DNA from: Straminergon stramineum
Lineage: Eukaryota > Streptophyta > Bryopsida > Hypnales > Calliergonaceae
Direction of reading: 5' to 3'
Assembly (NCBI GenBank): GCA_963920665.1
Contig: OY987264.1
Location: forward strand, 33,770,906-33,834,905
DNA: 64,000 nt
A program made the position numbers and the translations under genes. Of the stretch, positions 35,059 through 45,865 are shown one piece after another. Under the pieces are notes generated by a model. The model was not told the DNA's origin. It did not search any database and was given only the letters and a program-made list of their open reading frames with translations. Numbering within the stretch: the first letter of the stretch is position 1; the number at the start of each line of letters is the position of its first letter.

Positions 35059-35594
35059 ACTGTAAACTAGAACTGAACTTTGATGATGAAATCATTACTC
35101 CTCGAATCGGAAGGGACCATACTGAACAGGGCGACTGCACGCTCACATGGCCAAATCAAGCCCAATCGGAACTTGAATTCATTATGCCGAGCTCAGCAGT
35201 ACTTAAATCTTTGAACTACAGAATCCCGCTTCCATGAATGGCAGCCTCGTAGACAGTCCTTATCAGTCACGCACTCACGCTGAGAATGATCACCACTCCA
35301 TTTTCCAAATACATTGAAATTATAGCAGAACTAATCTAAATATGCGAACTCAAAGAATCATATAAAGCCTACCATACCAAACGCTTCGAATTTGACTGAC
35401 AACTAATTGAAATCCCAATCGGATCACTATCAAACACTGAACTCTATATTAATCTTAAACTTCTGTTCCTGCGAGTAGTATGAACACAAGCCGGTACTGA
35501 TATCTATTCGTAAGAGATAAGATCTAGCTTGAAGAGAACATTCGCAAGAATGTAATACGAATTCCGCTTGATCTGGCTCTAAGTGCAGAAAAGC

Positions 35595-35759
35595 TCAGCC
35601 GTTGCACCTGGGGCAATACCACTTTTTGTAGTTACATGGTGGTTCACCTTCATTGAAAGCCAACTCATCTACAACGATGGCGGACTCCATGTTGCGCTTG
35701 GAGTCACGTCCTGGCAGAGGAAACTGGACTGGGGCAGTGAATGTCGTCGCAGGGCTCAT
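35595..35759 (-). CDS. Possible diverged relative of the Cys/His proteins (low confidence)
   Basis: The minus-strand frame from the ATG at 35759 gives about 54 aa ending PCNYKKWYCPRCNG. The CPRCNG ending recalls CPICNSG of the Cys/His family, but cysteine spacing is C-x6-C-x2-C where the family has C-x4-C-x2-C, and only one module is present. The frame extends a few codons upstream without ATG. It could be a degenerate relic or unrelated. Confidence 0.25.
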   Translation of the reverse strand: MSPATTFTAPVQFPLPGRDSKRNMESAIVVDELAFNEGEPPCNYKKWYCPRCNG

Positions 35760-35799
35760 GGCGCTGGTACTCACTATCTTCACTGAACGGTCACAAGCC

Positions 35800-36626
35800 T
35801 CGGATGGAAGTATGTGAGACTTAGTATCAAATTATCGCTTGCGAAGGAAGCGAAAGGCAATTGCTTTTCAATACGCTGGAGTTGTGAATTCATCGTTCGT
35901 CTTGTGTCCGTTTATACTGAGCATCAACCTTAACGGGAGTTTGCTATGCTGGCCATCACTGCTTAGTTTATCAAAATACGGAAACTTCAACACCGTGAAT
36001 GGAATTATGCCTGCTAGAAATTGTCCACTCAAGCCCCGGTGGCAGTTCCTTTCAAACTAGAACTTGTTAGATGAGTAACTTCAGTTTTAGTTCACTTCCG
36101 AGCGTTGAATCAAGTCCAGCTAGACCTCCCAGACATGCAACGGTTGGAACTGTTTGATCAAGGTGGCCCCCAGGCAGTTACATATTCATTAATTTGCGTA
36201 ATAATTCTAACAGTGAATATAAGTTTGCGGGCAGAGTTAATGTTTGGAAATTCCAGGGTCAAACAGAGCTGGTGTGACCACATTCTGCACTCCAAAGGCC
36301 TTGCTCACTTCGGGTCGTTGTTAGCTTGTTGACCGAATTCCTGAGCATCCAGAACAAGCTAGTCACGGAATGAATTTGATTAACCACCAGCCATTCATTT
36401 GAGGGAATTTTTCACTTGAACGTGGAGCTGGCAGCTGCTTCAGCACGTCAAACGGGCATTCAAGGTCATATATATGTGCTGCCAATCGTTGTTCCATGAA
36501 ATCGAATTGAAACTCTTTCGTGAGTTTGGGTCACAACTGGCAGGTTAAGCATAGACAAAGCATTACCGACTGAAATACTACTCGACAATATGGTTTTGTT
36601 TCATCGAATCGGAATTGAATTCACTG
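35800..36626. other. Balanced-composition noncoding sequence
   Basis: Several short frames occur (for example 35839-36060, 36105-36332 plus strand), none with recognisable domains or paralogues. No repeat termini were seen before the family C MITE. Confidence 0.35.
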
Positions 36627-36799
36627 ATATTTCGTTAAAATGGCGGTATTCATACGCCATTTTTCCATTTATTTTCTAGGACATGTATACATTTTAGACT
36701 GCACAGTCTGACATCTAAGAGCAGTGTACATTTCAAAGCGCACAGTCTAAACCTGAAAAATGCCAAATTTGTGGAATATTGCCATTTTAACAAAATATT
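36627..36799. mobile_element. Family C MITE, copy 9
   Basis: It begins ATATTTCGTTAAAATGGCGG and ends TTGCCATTTTAACAAAATAT. It is collinear with 25191-25363 throughout, including GCCATTTTTCCATTTATTTT. Confidence 0.85.
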
Positions 36800-37303
36800 T
36801 ATTAATTCCTTTATCTCACAAAGAAAAGGCTACGACGTTAGAATGACGTGAGCCTGGATACACAACTCTTATATTATATGCAGGGGACAAAGGTCGTCAA
36901 TATTAAAACAACTTAGAGGATGGCTTTTGTAAAAATAATATCAAATTAAGAAAACCAAAAAGTTAGGTGAATGAAGAACAAATTTGTTTTAAAATCAAAT
37001 GTAGAAAATATTGGATTACCTGTATATTAGAAAAAAATTCACAATATATATATATATATGAAGAATTTAAACACTTATGCATAATTATCAATAATTCATA
37101 CAAGAAGTTCCCTCTTATGAAAATTAGATTTCATTCATAGTGGTTTATTTATAATAAAAAAATCTTAAATTTTTATTAAAATGTCCCCCAAATTGAATAA
37201 CTTGTCCCTTGATACATGTATTAAAAAAATTCATATAATTAGTTTTTTAATGCTATTATTGTCTTCAAAGAATATTCAATTCATATATATAATTATGTTT
37301 TGG

Positions 37304-38026
37304 GGTCATTGTAAGAAAAAATGTTTGGTTTTTGTAGCATTTCATTATTTTTTCGGGAGTACTATATAATTAGAAAAAAAAAATTTTAATATAAAAAATA
37401 TGTTTAATGTATAAACCTTTAAGAAGAAAATACCCTAGGAAGGAAAAGCATAGAAAAATTCTCTAAATTGGAGAACTAGAAAAGTGCAAAATCTCATGAA
37501 AATAGGTACTTTCACATTTTAATTTGTAAAAAATAGGAAAAACAATTTTCAAAGAAACTAAAAATTGGCCATTTGGGAAGACTTCATGGTGAAGAGATTT
37601 CACCAAGTGAATGATCTTGAAACCATTTTCAATGTTCAGAACTGTGCATGCAAGGGAGACTTGTTTGCATGAATGTAGAGGACATAAAATAATGTTTTTT
37701 TAAGTGATCTTTGGTACTAGGCTCATGCTTGATTAGTATGGGAATAGAACACAAAAATTTCATATCTATATCATTAATTTTGGGTACTCCCGGGCAATAC
37801 TAAAAAACCCTAAACCACAAAGTATGACAAATTATCTAAATTAAGATTTAATTATAAATTGATTTTTGAAAATTTCTGAAAAATAAGGAATCTAATTACT
37901 ATCAAGTTATCCATCTCCAATAAAAATTTCGAGTTAATTGGGTTCATACTTCAAAAGTCACAGCACATAACAACTCCATCATTCCAAGTGTAACGCTAAA
38001 TAGTACTAGTCTTTCTTGCAATCACC
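37304..38026. mobile_element. Family B element inside D2
   Basis: The left end is GGTCATTGTAAGAAAAAATG and the right end GTCTTTCTTGCAATCACC. The right 430 bp parallel the right arm of 45336-45865 (GAGGACATAAAATAATGTTT). The empty site in D1 is at about 32878 (TTTTTGGATTCCTTG). Confidence 0.75.
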
Positions 38027-38068
38027 CTTTGGGATTCCTTGTTAAAAGGGCTATAAGAGTTTTCTACA

Positions 38069-38212
38069 CATAAAACTTACTCATATTGAATTCCCAATGT
38101 TAAAATTTCCAATGAGTCTTACTTTTCTCGGTGTTCCTAGTGTATTATACACTAGGAAAAGTAAGACTCACCAGTAAATTTAACACTAGGAACCTAATAT
38201 GAGTTTGTTGGG
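38069..38212. mobile_element. Foldback element with 5-bp target duplication CTACA
   Basis: CTACA flanks it at 38064-38068 and 38213-38217, while the D1 paralogue has a single CTACA at 32912-32916. Arms include AAGTAAGACTCA and its inverse around TAGTGTATTATACACTA. The length is 144 bp. Confidence 0.85.
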
Positions 38213-38305
38213 CTACATTAAAACAAATTAAATTCTTTGAGATTGAAGTTAAATGCATTATAGGTGATTATAATTAGGACCATATAATATGAGAGTTGCA
38301 TACCT

Positions 38306-39010
38306 GGGGACATGAAGAAATATTAAGAATATATTCAAACTAGTCAAGATTTGACAACCATGAGTCTATGACAAGTATAGACTTGAGAATATTGATTCTA
38401 AAATTAATTTCTTAACAACCAATTGAGAGAATTGTGCTTGAACCCTTTCACTCTTGAATGAATCCTTTTCAAAAAAATGTGCACGACTTTTGTTTAATAT
38501 ATCTTTGTTCAAATATATTATAGTTAGTACTTAGTACCTCATTTCATGAATTTGGTCATAAAGAATTGTTGTCTTTTATAGATTCTAGTAACTAACGGTT
38601 ATTTTGGTTTGAAAATGGGATATTATGAACATGAGTCATTTATTTAACGACATTGTAGAACAAACATTATCATTTCTATTTCTGAAACCTTAACTTCACA
38701 ACGCTTTTGGATGTTCATAATTAAATTGAAATCTCAAGAGTGGTAATTGGTGTCCTTCCAAGAGTGTCATACTATGCCATTTTTAAAACTACTTGTATCA
38801 AGTATCATTTTTGCAAGAGTTTCATGTCTAGACTTTTAGTTGTATATCAAGATTTTATAGGATTTAATTATCTAAGAATGTAAAATGACATGTAAAAGAA
38901 TATAAAGTCTTTTCCTCCACGACATCACTTTTTAAGATCATACACGATTGCAATATCTTAATTTAATTAGAGCAATGAATGACAATGAAAGGTTACACTC
39001 CACAAGAAAC
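38306..39010. other. AT-rich noncoding sequence
   Basis: No gene or terminal repeat was recognised. Confidence 0.4.
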
Positions 39011-39146
39011 AGATATTTTGTTAAAACGGCAGTGTTCCACAAACTTGGCACTTTGAGGTTCAGACAGCGCGGTCCGAAATGTATAACGCCCCTAGAAAAT
39101 AAATGGAAAAATGGCATAAGAATACCGCCATTTTAACGAAATATCT
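39011..39146. mobile_element. Family C MITE with well-preserved termini
   Basis: It begins AGATATTTTGTTAAAACGGC and ends GCCATTTTAACGAAATATCT. The length is 136 bp. This copy shows that the terminal repeat extends outward to AGATAT. Confidence 0.85.
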
Positions 39147-39329
39147 GTTAAGTGCAGAATCCATCTCAATAAAGAGGTTTGCAGTAAATTCATGATGAAA
39201 ATATTGAGCAATTACTGTGTAAGATTGATTATCCACGGAACTACGATCTGTAAAAACAACTATGACCTTTGAAATGGCCAAACTTGAACAGTGGACGTTT
39301 GCTGGGTCTATGAACGTTTGCAGAGATTC

Positions 39330-41560
39330 TAGCCAGGATTATTGGCAGTGATTCTGAACGAAAGACCTTATTTTATTATTGCACATGTACAACCAAATAC
39401 GATTCAGCTGCCATACATTTGAGCTCAGCATGCACATAACAATCCTTGCTGAGAATTTATTCAATCATTTGATTTCATATAATGTAGAATCTGAGTGTAC
39501 ACGCGTTCAAGAATCTCAAATAGTTGATACTCTCAAGAATTCAGTGTGAATGTGTGACCAGCAACCATACACTACCTGATTTTAATTAATATCATCGGGC
39601 ATCCCCAATGAACTGCATTTCATCACACAAAAATACTATACGGGTAATCCGGCACAGTTTATGACTCCAATACTACCTGCACAATATGTACAGTTAGACA
39701 CACTCTCATATGTATAATTTCATGAGAAGCAGATTGATGACCTAGAGAGTGAACCTATGTACATTTACATTTCATAATACTAATCGATCTATGAGAGCAA
39801 TTACTTATTCGTTCGATAAAAGGACTATATACATCTTCTTCAGTTTCAGCGACAGCCTGAAGATCGAGGAACTAAGATTCTAGCATCTAACTTCCACTTC
39901 AAGGTTGGAAGAGCGTCCTCTGTTACAAATTGGGCTTGGGAACTTTCGGCAAGTGTGGCCTCCATGATATCTCCGAAGAGCAACACGCCAGCCTGCAGCT
40001 GCACTGCACCATGAGCATAAAATTCCAGCAAATTTTGTGGTGTCACCACGACGCTCGACAGGCCTCCACGTTGAGACCTACCGGGGTTGCAAATTGGGCA
40101 AGGAAACTTCTTGCAGCGATGCCCGTCTCCCATGGACGCTATCTTTGGAGATGAGCTCAAGCGCTTCGCCGGTTTAGACTTCGCGGGGAAGTCCAAGATT
40201 GTGAAGCCGCCAAAAGCAACTTCCATTTTGCAGTCGGAGCACGAGCATTGCGGTGATCCTAAGCAGCATGTGACTTCGGCCTTGTCAGACAGCTTCTGGT
40301 GAGACAGGCTTAGCATGGCAGAGTATTCCATGAGAAGAGGCACGTGTAGTATCTGATTTAGACTAGAAGTAGGGTTGCAAGAGGAACCAATCGATGTAGA
40401 CGGACACTCAGAGAGTCTTTGCAATGAGTTGCAAATTGGGATTGAATGTTCTGAGTATCTGTTCCTGGATGACGGAATTTTAGCAACTCGATCAGCTTGC
40501 AAATCGATCCACAAGTAATTGTCGGAATTTGGAGAAAGCGATCGATACACGGAGATCGTTTGCTGAGTTCTGGAGAGCAAGCCCTTCTCCAAATACATTT
40601 CCGACTCCGGCCAGACCATTTGTCGTGGTGCTGAGGATGATCGAGTTGGTGGTTATTCAGACGTTCTGTGACAAAGGATTCACGTACGTACCACCACTCT
40701 GACCTGAATTGCATGATATGATTAGGCTTAGGTGGAAGTCAGATTTAGCTTTGGCCTCACAGATGCCGGTAATTACTTGACATCCTGGTTGCAGCAGTAG
40801 AACAGAGGATGCTTTGACGCAGACACAGACAGTTCGCTTGAAGTAGTTTATTCGAACTCTGGAGTGGCTAGCTAGTGCAAAGGGAAAATAATTCCTTTAG
40901 TACATGTTTGCTCTAGCTAGCTACCCAAGCGACTAAATCTCTTTGGTTTAGGAAGAATCATGTTCCAGACAGTTTCAGTTACACCTTTCCAAACGAGGTA
41001 GAACACCAATCAGCTCCAATCTGTTGATTACTTCCTGTAGTGTGGAAAGTGGAGCATATCCGCCCTGAATTCCTTCGCTGAGGTGGTGGGTTATGCTCCA
41101 GTCAGATGAGTTCCACCTGTCGCCAAATCCAAAGTGACGCTTTGGGGCAATGTGCCTAATTAGAGAATGTATTTAGTTCTTTCGTTCGTTAGTAGTTGAT
41201 TGTCTGACACCGTGAAGTTATGGGGGAATAGGAATGATGCCGCCTCAGACACGACTAATTCAGCTGACTTTTTATTTATACCGACACATGGTGGAACCGC
41301 CCGCCTCGCTCCTCCACTTATCGCAGCCAAACTCTTCTCTCGATTTAATCCGATCTGCGACTTGGAGTCGTTGTTTAACTAGTCAAATGAAATCTGGAGC
41401 TCTACGCATATAATTACGTACCACCAATTGAGTGCAACTGTTGTGTAAGTTCTGCTTGTTGTTTTCGGGGCGCTGGCGGTATTGAGTCCAACGACTTCAC
41501 CGAAACTCTTGATGTTTGGTCACTAGGATTGCCGTCCAGTCAGCGACAACTTGGGTTCTA
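39330..41560. repeat. Segmental duplication, block B
   Basis: Collinear with block A (27860-30650). It lacks the family C insertions at 29664 and 30321 and carries the disrupted Cys/His gene copy. Confidence 0.8.
39880..40331 (-). pseudogene. Cys/His-motif protein, copy 3, frameshifted
   Basis: It starts at the conserved ATG (MEYSAML) and keeps the N-terminal cysteine cluster and the first module (GDGHRCKKFPCPICN). A 5-bp insertion relative to copy 2 (GATAT at about 39966-39970) shifts the frame immediately before the second module, giving an unrelated tail ending at 39846. In the ancestral frame the second module has also lost one cysteine (FPSPIC where copy 2 has FPCPIC) and ends at a stop at 39880-39882. 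The TATA box present at copies 1 and 2 is mutated (TAAAATTC). Together these point to a pseudogene. A long upstream open extension in this copy is not shared. Confidence 0.75.
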
Positions 41561-41868
41561 AAGTTTATTTCTAAACAACCAGGACTTGCACTTGCAGGAA
41601 TTGTGTCTGAACCGTGTAACACTTGAACCCATTTCCGAAGGTTTGCACACTCAGCTGTTGCTTATATCTTTGTTCAAATACATCATAATAGTCAGTACCT
41701 CAATTTCATTAAAGTGGTCTTATACGAATGTTATCTTTTACAGATTCAAATACAAGTTTGGTTTCAGATTGAGAAGTTAGAAAAGAATTTAGAATGAGAA
41801 GTTAGCTGAATGGACAAATTATGGTAGGAGGTCCGTTAAGCGCCCATCTAAGAGCTGAAACTGAATTT
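41561..41868. other. Noncoding sequence
   Basis: No gene was found. Near 41640-41730 it resembles 38490-38590 (TATCTTTGTTCAAATAYATYATA; TACCTCA). Confidence 0.35.
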
Positions 41869-42130
41869 GGGGGAGGTGAAACTTCTTGAAATATTTTTCA
41901 TTAAATTTTTCTTGAAAAACAAAAGGAATTGACATTTAACCCAAGTTGTTTCATATTTTTTGGAACTCTATAGAATTCGTTATGAATTTTTGAAGTCGAA
42001 ATGGCATAGGGCTCTAAAACCACCCACCTCCTCAAATGTATACAATTGGTACATCCATGTAAAGATGAAAAAATCCCATGTACAAATAGTGTACATTTGA
42101 GGAGGTGGGCAGTTTTAGAGCATGTGGGGA
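41869..42130. repeat. Paralogue of the DNA flanking the piggyBac-like element (unoccupied site)
   Basis: 41869-41998 aligns with 50525-50648 (AACCCAAGTTGTTTCATRTT; TTTTTTGAAGT) and the sequence after it aligns with the right flank beyond 57907 (ATGtagtggtcactaaaa against ATGgcatagggctctaaaa; GGTACAT; TTTTAGAGCAT). The position corresponding to TTAA reads CGAA and contains no element. Confidence 0.7.
42011..42121. mobile_element. Small foldback
   Basis: The arms GCTCTAAAACCACCCACCTC and its inverse, ending GTGGGCAGTTTTAGAGC, bound 111 bp. The equivalent hairpin beside the piggyBac element (57928-58008) is more diverged. Confidence 0.7.
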
Positions 42131-44812
42131 TTTCAAGCCTCATACCTTATCTCACAACTCGTCTACCTTTGGCTAGGCAGTTTAGAAGATCATAGCATAC
42201 TCATAAACAAAGAATTGTTTATCTCAATAGTATGGACTAGTATGCTTTATGTCGTCACCACAACCATGAGTATGTCATTGTAATTGCCACAAAAATAATG
42301 ATAAATCCTTTTATAAATCTCCTTTCACATACATTTTTAATTCTTTAGATTATTTTTAGAACTACCATACCATTGGGGCACACTAAGCACATTGTTGCCA
42401 AATAATTAGTTAAAGTTCCCAAAGTAAGTTCAGCAAATTAAAATTTAATTTTTATATATACAACAATATATCAAAAAGAATTCTATACTTTTGGCAATGA
42501 ATTTCAAAATCTCCTTCCATTTAGCATGAAAATAGATGAAAAGACAACTACTTTATACAAGTAGGGTGGTAGGAGGTGAAACAACCCTTGCAGGATACAT
42601 CAATTAGGATTAGTAGGAGCTCAACCATGCATAGTTAAGCTCTCTTCTTTACATCGTCTCATATCCTTTGAGTATTCATGATTGACAATGGATTTCATTA
42701 TAAAAGTGACCTCTCTATCCTCAAGGCTTGCTAGGTGGTAGAGATATGTCCTCACTTCGCCATCAAAAACTTGATGATTGATGGTAATTGGGCTTCATGT
42801 ATTCCTTTTCGTCTAGTACTAGACATTTCCTTTGCTTACAACAACTTGGTTAGTTAATTCTTTCTGAATTCAACAATTTTTCTCTTTTATTTCATTTTTT
42901 TTGTCTTTCTTAAAAATAATTATTTTCTGCTGACCCTAATCAAAAAGTATGTTAATGTTTAATATCATGTGTGTGTGATGTATGATGTGTGATATTAATT
43001 ATTGCATTTTGTTTATTTTTGAAAAATTGGATTATGAATTTTTTTATGCCAAAAAAATTTAAAAGTAAAAATATAAATATAAGCATAAAGGTGAAAGTGA
43101 GAGTGAAAGATTTCAAAGCATCATGCCATTTATTGGTATTTCACTGGCATCATGAAGGCCACAAAACGGGCTACAATGTATTGAAAAAATACAAGCAACC
43201 ATTGATGCCTCCCCTCCCTACTCACCAAAAATTTGTAGTCATCAATCTATAGGGAAAAAAACATAGAAAAAGCTCCACAAAAAATTTGCAACCCTTGATT
43301 AGTTTTTTTGGTCTAAAATAGCAGCTTTGAACCTAGGCCATCCATTTTTTTTCAAAAACATTTGAACCCCCCTCCCCAACCATTGATTTTCAAATACAAA
43401 AAAAATTGATACAAATATTGATACAATTATCTAATACTCATATGGACTGTTATATGGAATACACAGTCTAGATACTATATATGAAATATTAATATGGTAT
43501 GATGTATGGACACAAGTGTTGATACAAGATATGGAATACTAATATTGACAATATATTTATACATGTACAATGTTGATATCTCATATTGATTGCAATTAGG
43601 AGAGATTTTCAAAAAATATAAATATATTGGGTGTTAGTTATTTAGAAGCTATATGATTCATTTTATAATACACTCAAGAAAGACAAATGATCTTTTTGGG
43701 TAATTAATATATAAATATACAGGGTACTCATTATTTTATAAGCTATATGATTCATTTCACAATATACTCAAAAAAGATAAAAGATTTTTCTAGGTAATTT
43801 ATACATTTTTTCTCAATTGAAAAAAGCATTTGGGAATGAATATTGTCATTGTATTATCACAAGTAGGTTTGGGTTGCTTGGGATTGCAATCTGAAACATG
43901 CTTTTGAGAACATTTTTTTTCATCCACTTTGACAAATATTGCTAAATTTGACACATATATTTTTTTAGAGATTGGACAATTTTACTAATAATATTTCTAT
44001 TTCTATTTCAAACAATATCAACTAGATATTTTGGTAGTCAATTAGCTATGATTGTTGATCCAAATTTTGTCAATTCTATTTCTATAAAAGTTCTTTTAAT
44101 TAAATTATAGGCATTCAATTTCGAACAAAATTGTATGTGTGGTCTAATTGAGACTTTTCATAATTTATCCATGCAAGACATTCACTATCACTCATGATGA
44201 AGGATTTCAAACTCATGCACCCATTGACAAGGTACCCCCTCTAGAGCCAATAAGTCTTGAAAAAATTTGGACTAAATTTGGAATTGGTGGATAGAAATTG
44301 AGACCTAAAAGAATGAGGATTAAACGTTGGCTTTGTTGTTTGGGTTTATGGGGTATCAATATTCCTATTTAGTAGTGATATCAAATATTCTAGTATTTCT
44401 AGTGCTTCTAAGCCACCTTGTAGATGTCCTACCTTACATTGCAAATGGTAGTTGTCCTACAAAACTTTGTCCAAACATACTATGTCTATATACTCTACCA
44501 CACGGCCACACCAAAATTGACCTCCATCTTACCCATCAAAAGACTATATTAAAATACAATTCATTTAATTTAGGTATTGTTTCTCTCCAAATTTCACAAC
44601 TCTAAAATTTGATATTTAACAATCATTCATTCAAAACATTACAAACCTTGGTTGGACAATACAATCCCTCATAGTCTTTACATCTAGAGCCTTAAGGCAC
44701 CACACATATCCCATCTATCTCCATACTAAATAACAAATTGAACATATTGCAATTTGCTATTAAAAACACTTTAAATAACATCAATTGCATTGCAATCAAA
44801 AACTCAATGTAT
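42131..44812. other. AT-rich noncoding sequence
   Basis: No gene was recognised. Two open frames (42989-43252 and 44327-44605, plus strand) are low-complexity or hydrophobic with no domain. A roughly 115-bp internal repeat occurs at about 43635 and 43735 (AGAAGCTATATGATTCATTT / TATAAGCTATATGATTCATT). Confidence 0.4.
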
Positions 44813-44835
44813 CACTACAAGAAAATGGACACATA

Positions 44836-45865
44836 GGTCATTGCAAGAAACAACACCTGTTTTGCGTAGAGTTTTGAAAAATCGGTTTTTGTCCAATGCT
44901 ATAACTTTTGAATTATGAATCCAATGCCTAAAACACACAAAAATCCAAGATATTAGATTGTAATCTTATCTCTTCTTTATCAGAAATTTTCAAAAAAATC
45001 AATTTGGTGAAGTAGTCATACTTTCAAATTGAGGGATTTTTTATACTAAATATCGGTTCAAATTAATTATTTCTGGTTGAAATTTCTGTAGTATATTTCT
45101 ATAGTAGGTAGACAGGTCCCTATCAAAGGGAATCTAAAAAAGCATTATTTTATATCCTCCACGTTTGTGCAAAGAGGCGTCCCTTGTGTGTGCACTTGTA
45201 AGCATTAGAAAGAGTTTTGGTCTCATTTTTTTGGTCAAATGTCATCACCAATGAGTCCTCTCAAATGTCCAATTTTTAGATTTGTTGAAAATTGATTTTC
45301 CTATTTTCTACAAATGAAAATGTCCAACTCTGTCACAATAAATATAATTTGGACATTTTAATTTGTAGAAAATAGGAAAATCAATTTTTAGCAAAACGAA
45401 AAACTCATAGTTGGAAAAGACTTCATAGTGATGAGATTTGATTAAATAAATGAGGTCAAAACCATTTCTAATGTTTACAAGAATGAGTGCAAGAAGGCCT
45501 TTTTGCACGAATGTGGAGGACATAAAATAATGTTTTTTTAGAATTTAGATTCCCTGTGGTAGGAACATGTCTACCTATTATAGGAATATACCACAAAAAT
45601 TTCAACCAAAAATCATTAATTTGAACTAATATTTGGTATAAAATCCCTCAACACGAAAGTGTGAAATATGAACAAATGAAATTGACATTTAAATATAAAA
45701 TGATTTTTTTTTAATTTCTAAAAAAGAATAAATATGATGACAAGAAAGTTAATTAGAATTATTTGTTTTTTTGGCATTGGGTTCAAAATTCAAAAGTTGT
45801 AGCAGATAACAAGAAAGTTACTCTGATTGTGACATAAAAACAAGTTGGTGTTTCTTGCAATAATC
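44836..45865. mobile_element. Family B long-arm foldback, 1.03 kb
   Basis: The left end is GGTCATTGCAAGAAACAACA and the right end TGGTGTTTCTTGCAATAATC. Arms of about 500 bp are inverted copies (left CTATTTTCTACAAATGAAAA; right TTTTAATTTGTAGAAAATAG) meeting at about 45340. Immediately outside on the left is CACTACAAGAAAATGG, which has the form of a CACTA-superfamily terminus. Confidence 0.75.

Larger units (their letters stand above)
36885..38305. repeat. Segmental duplication, block D2
   Basis: This is the partner of 32292-33005. It contains two insertions absent from D1, a family B element (37304-38026) and a foldback (38069-38212), and lacks D1's MITE. Confidence 0.8.

Noticed and set aside
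44327..44605. 92-codon hydrophobic plus-strand frame
   Set aside because: It has no recognisable domain, no paralogue in the window and AT-rich codon use typical of chance frames here.
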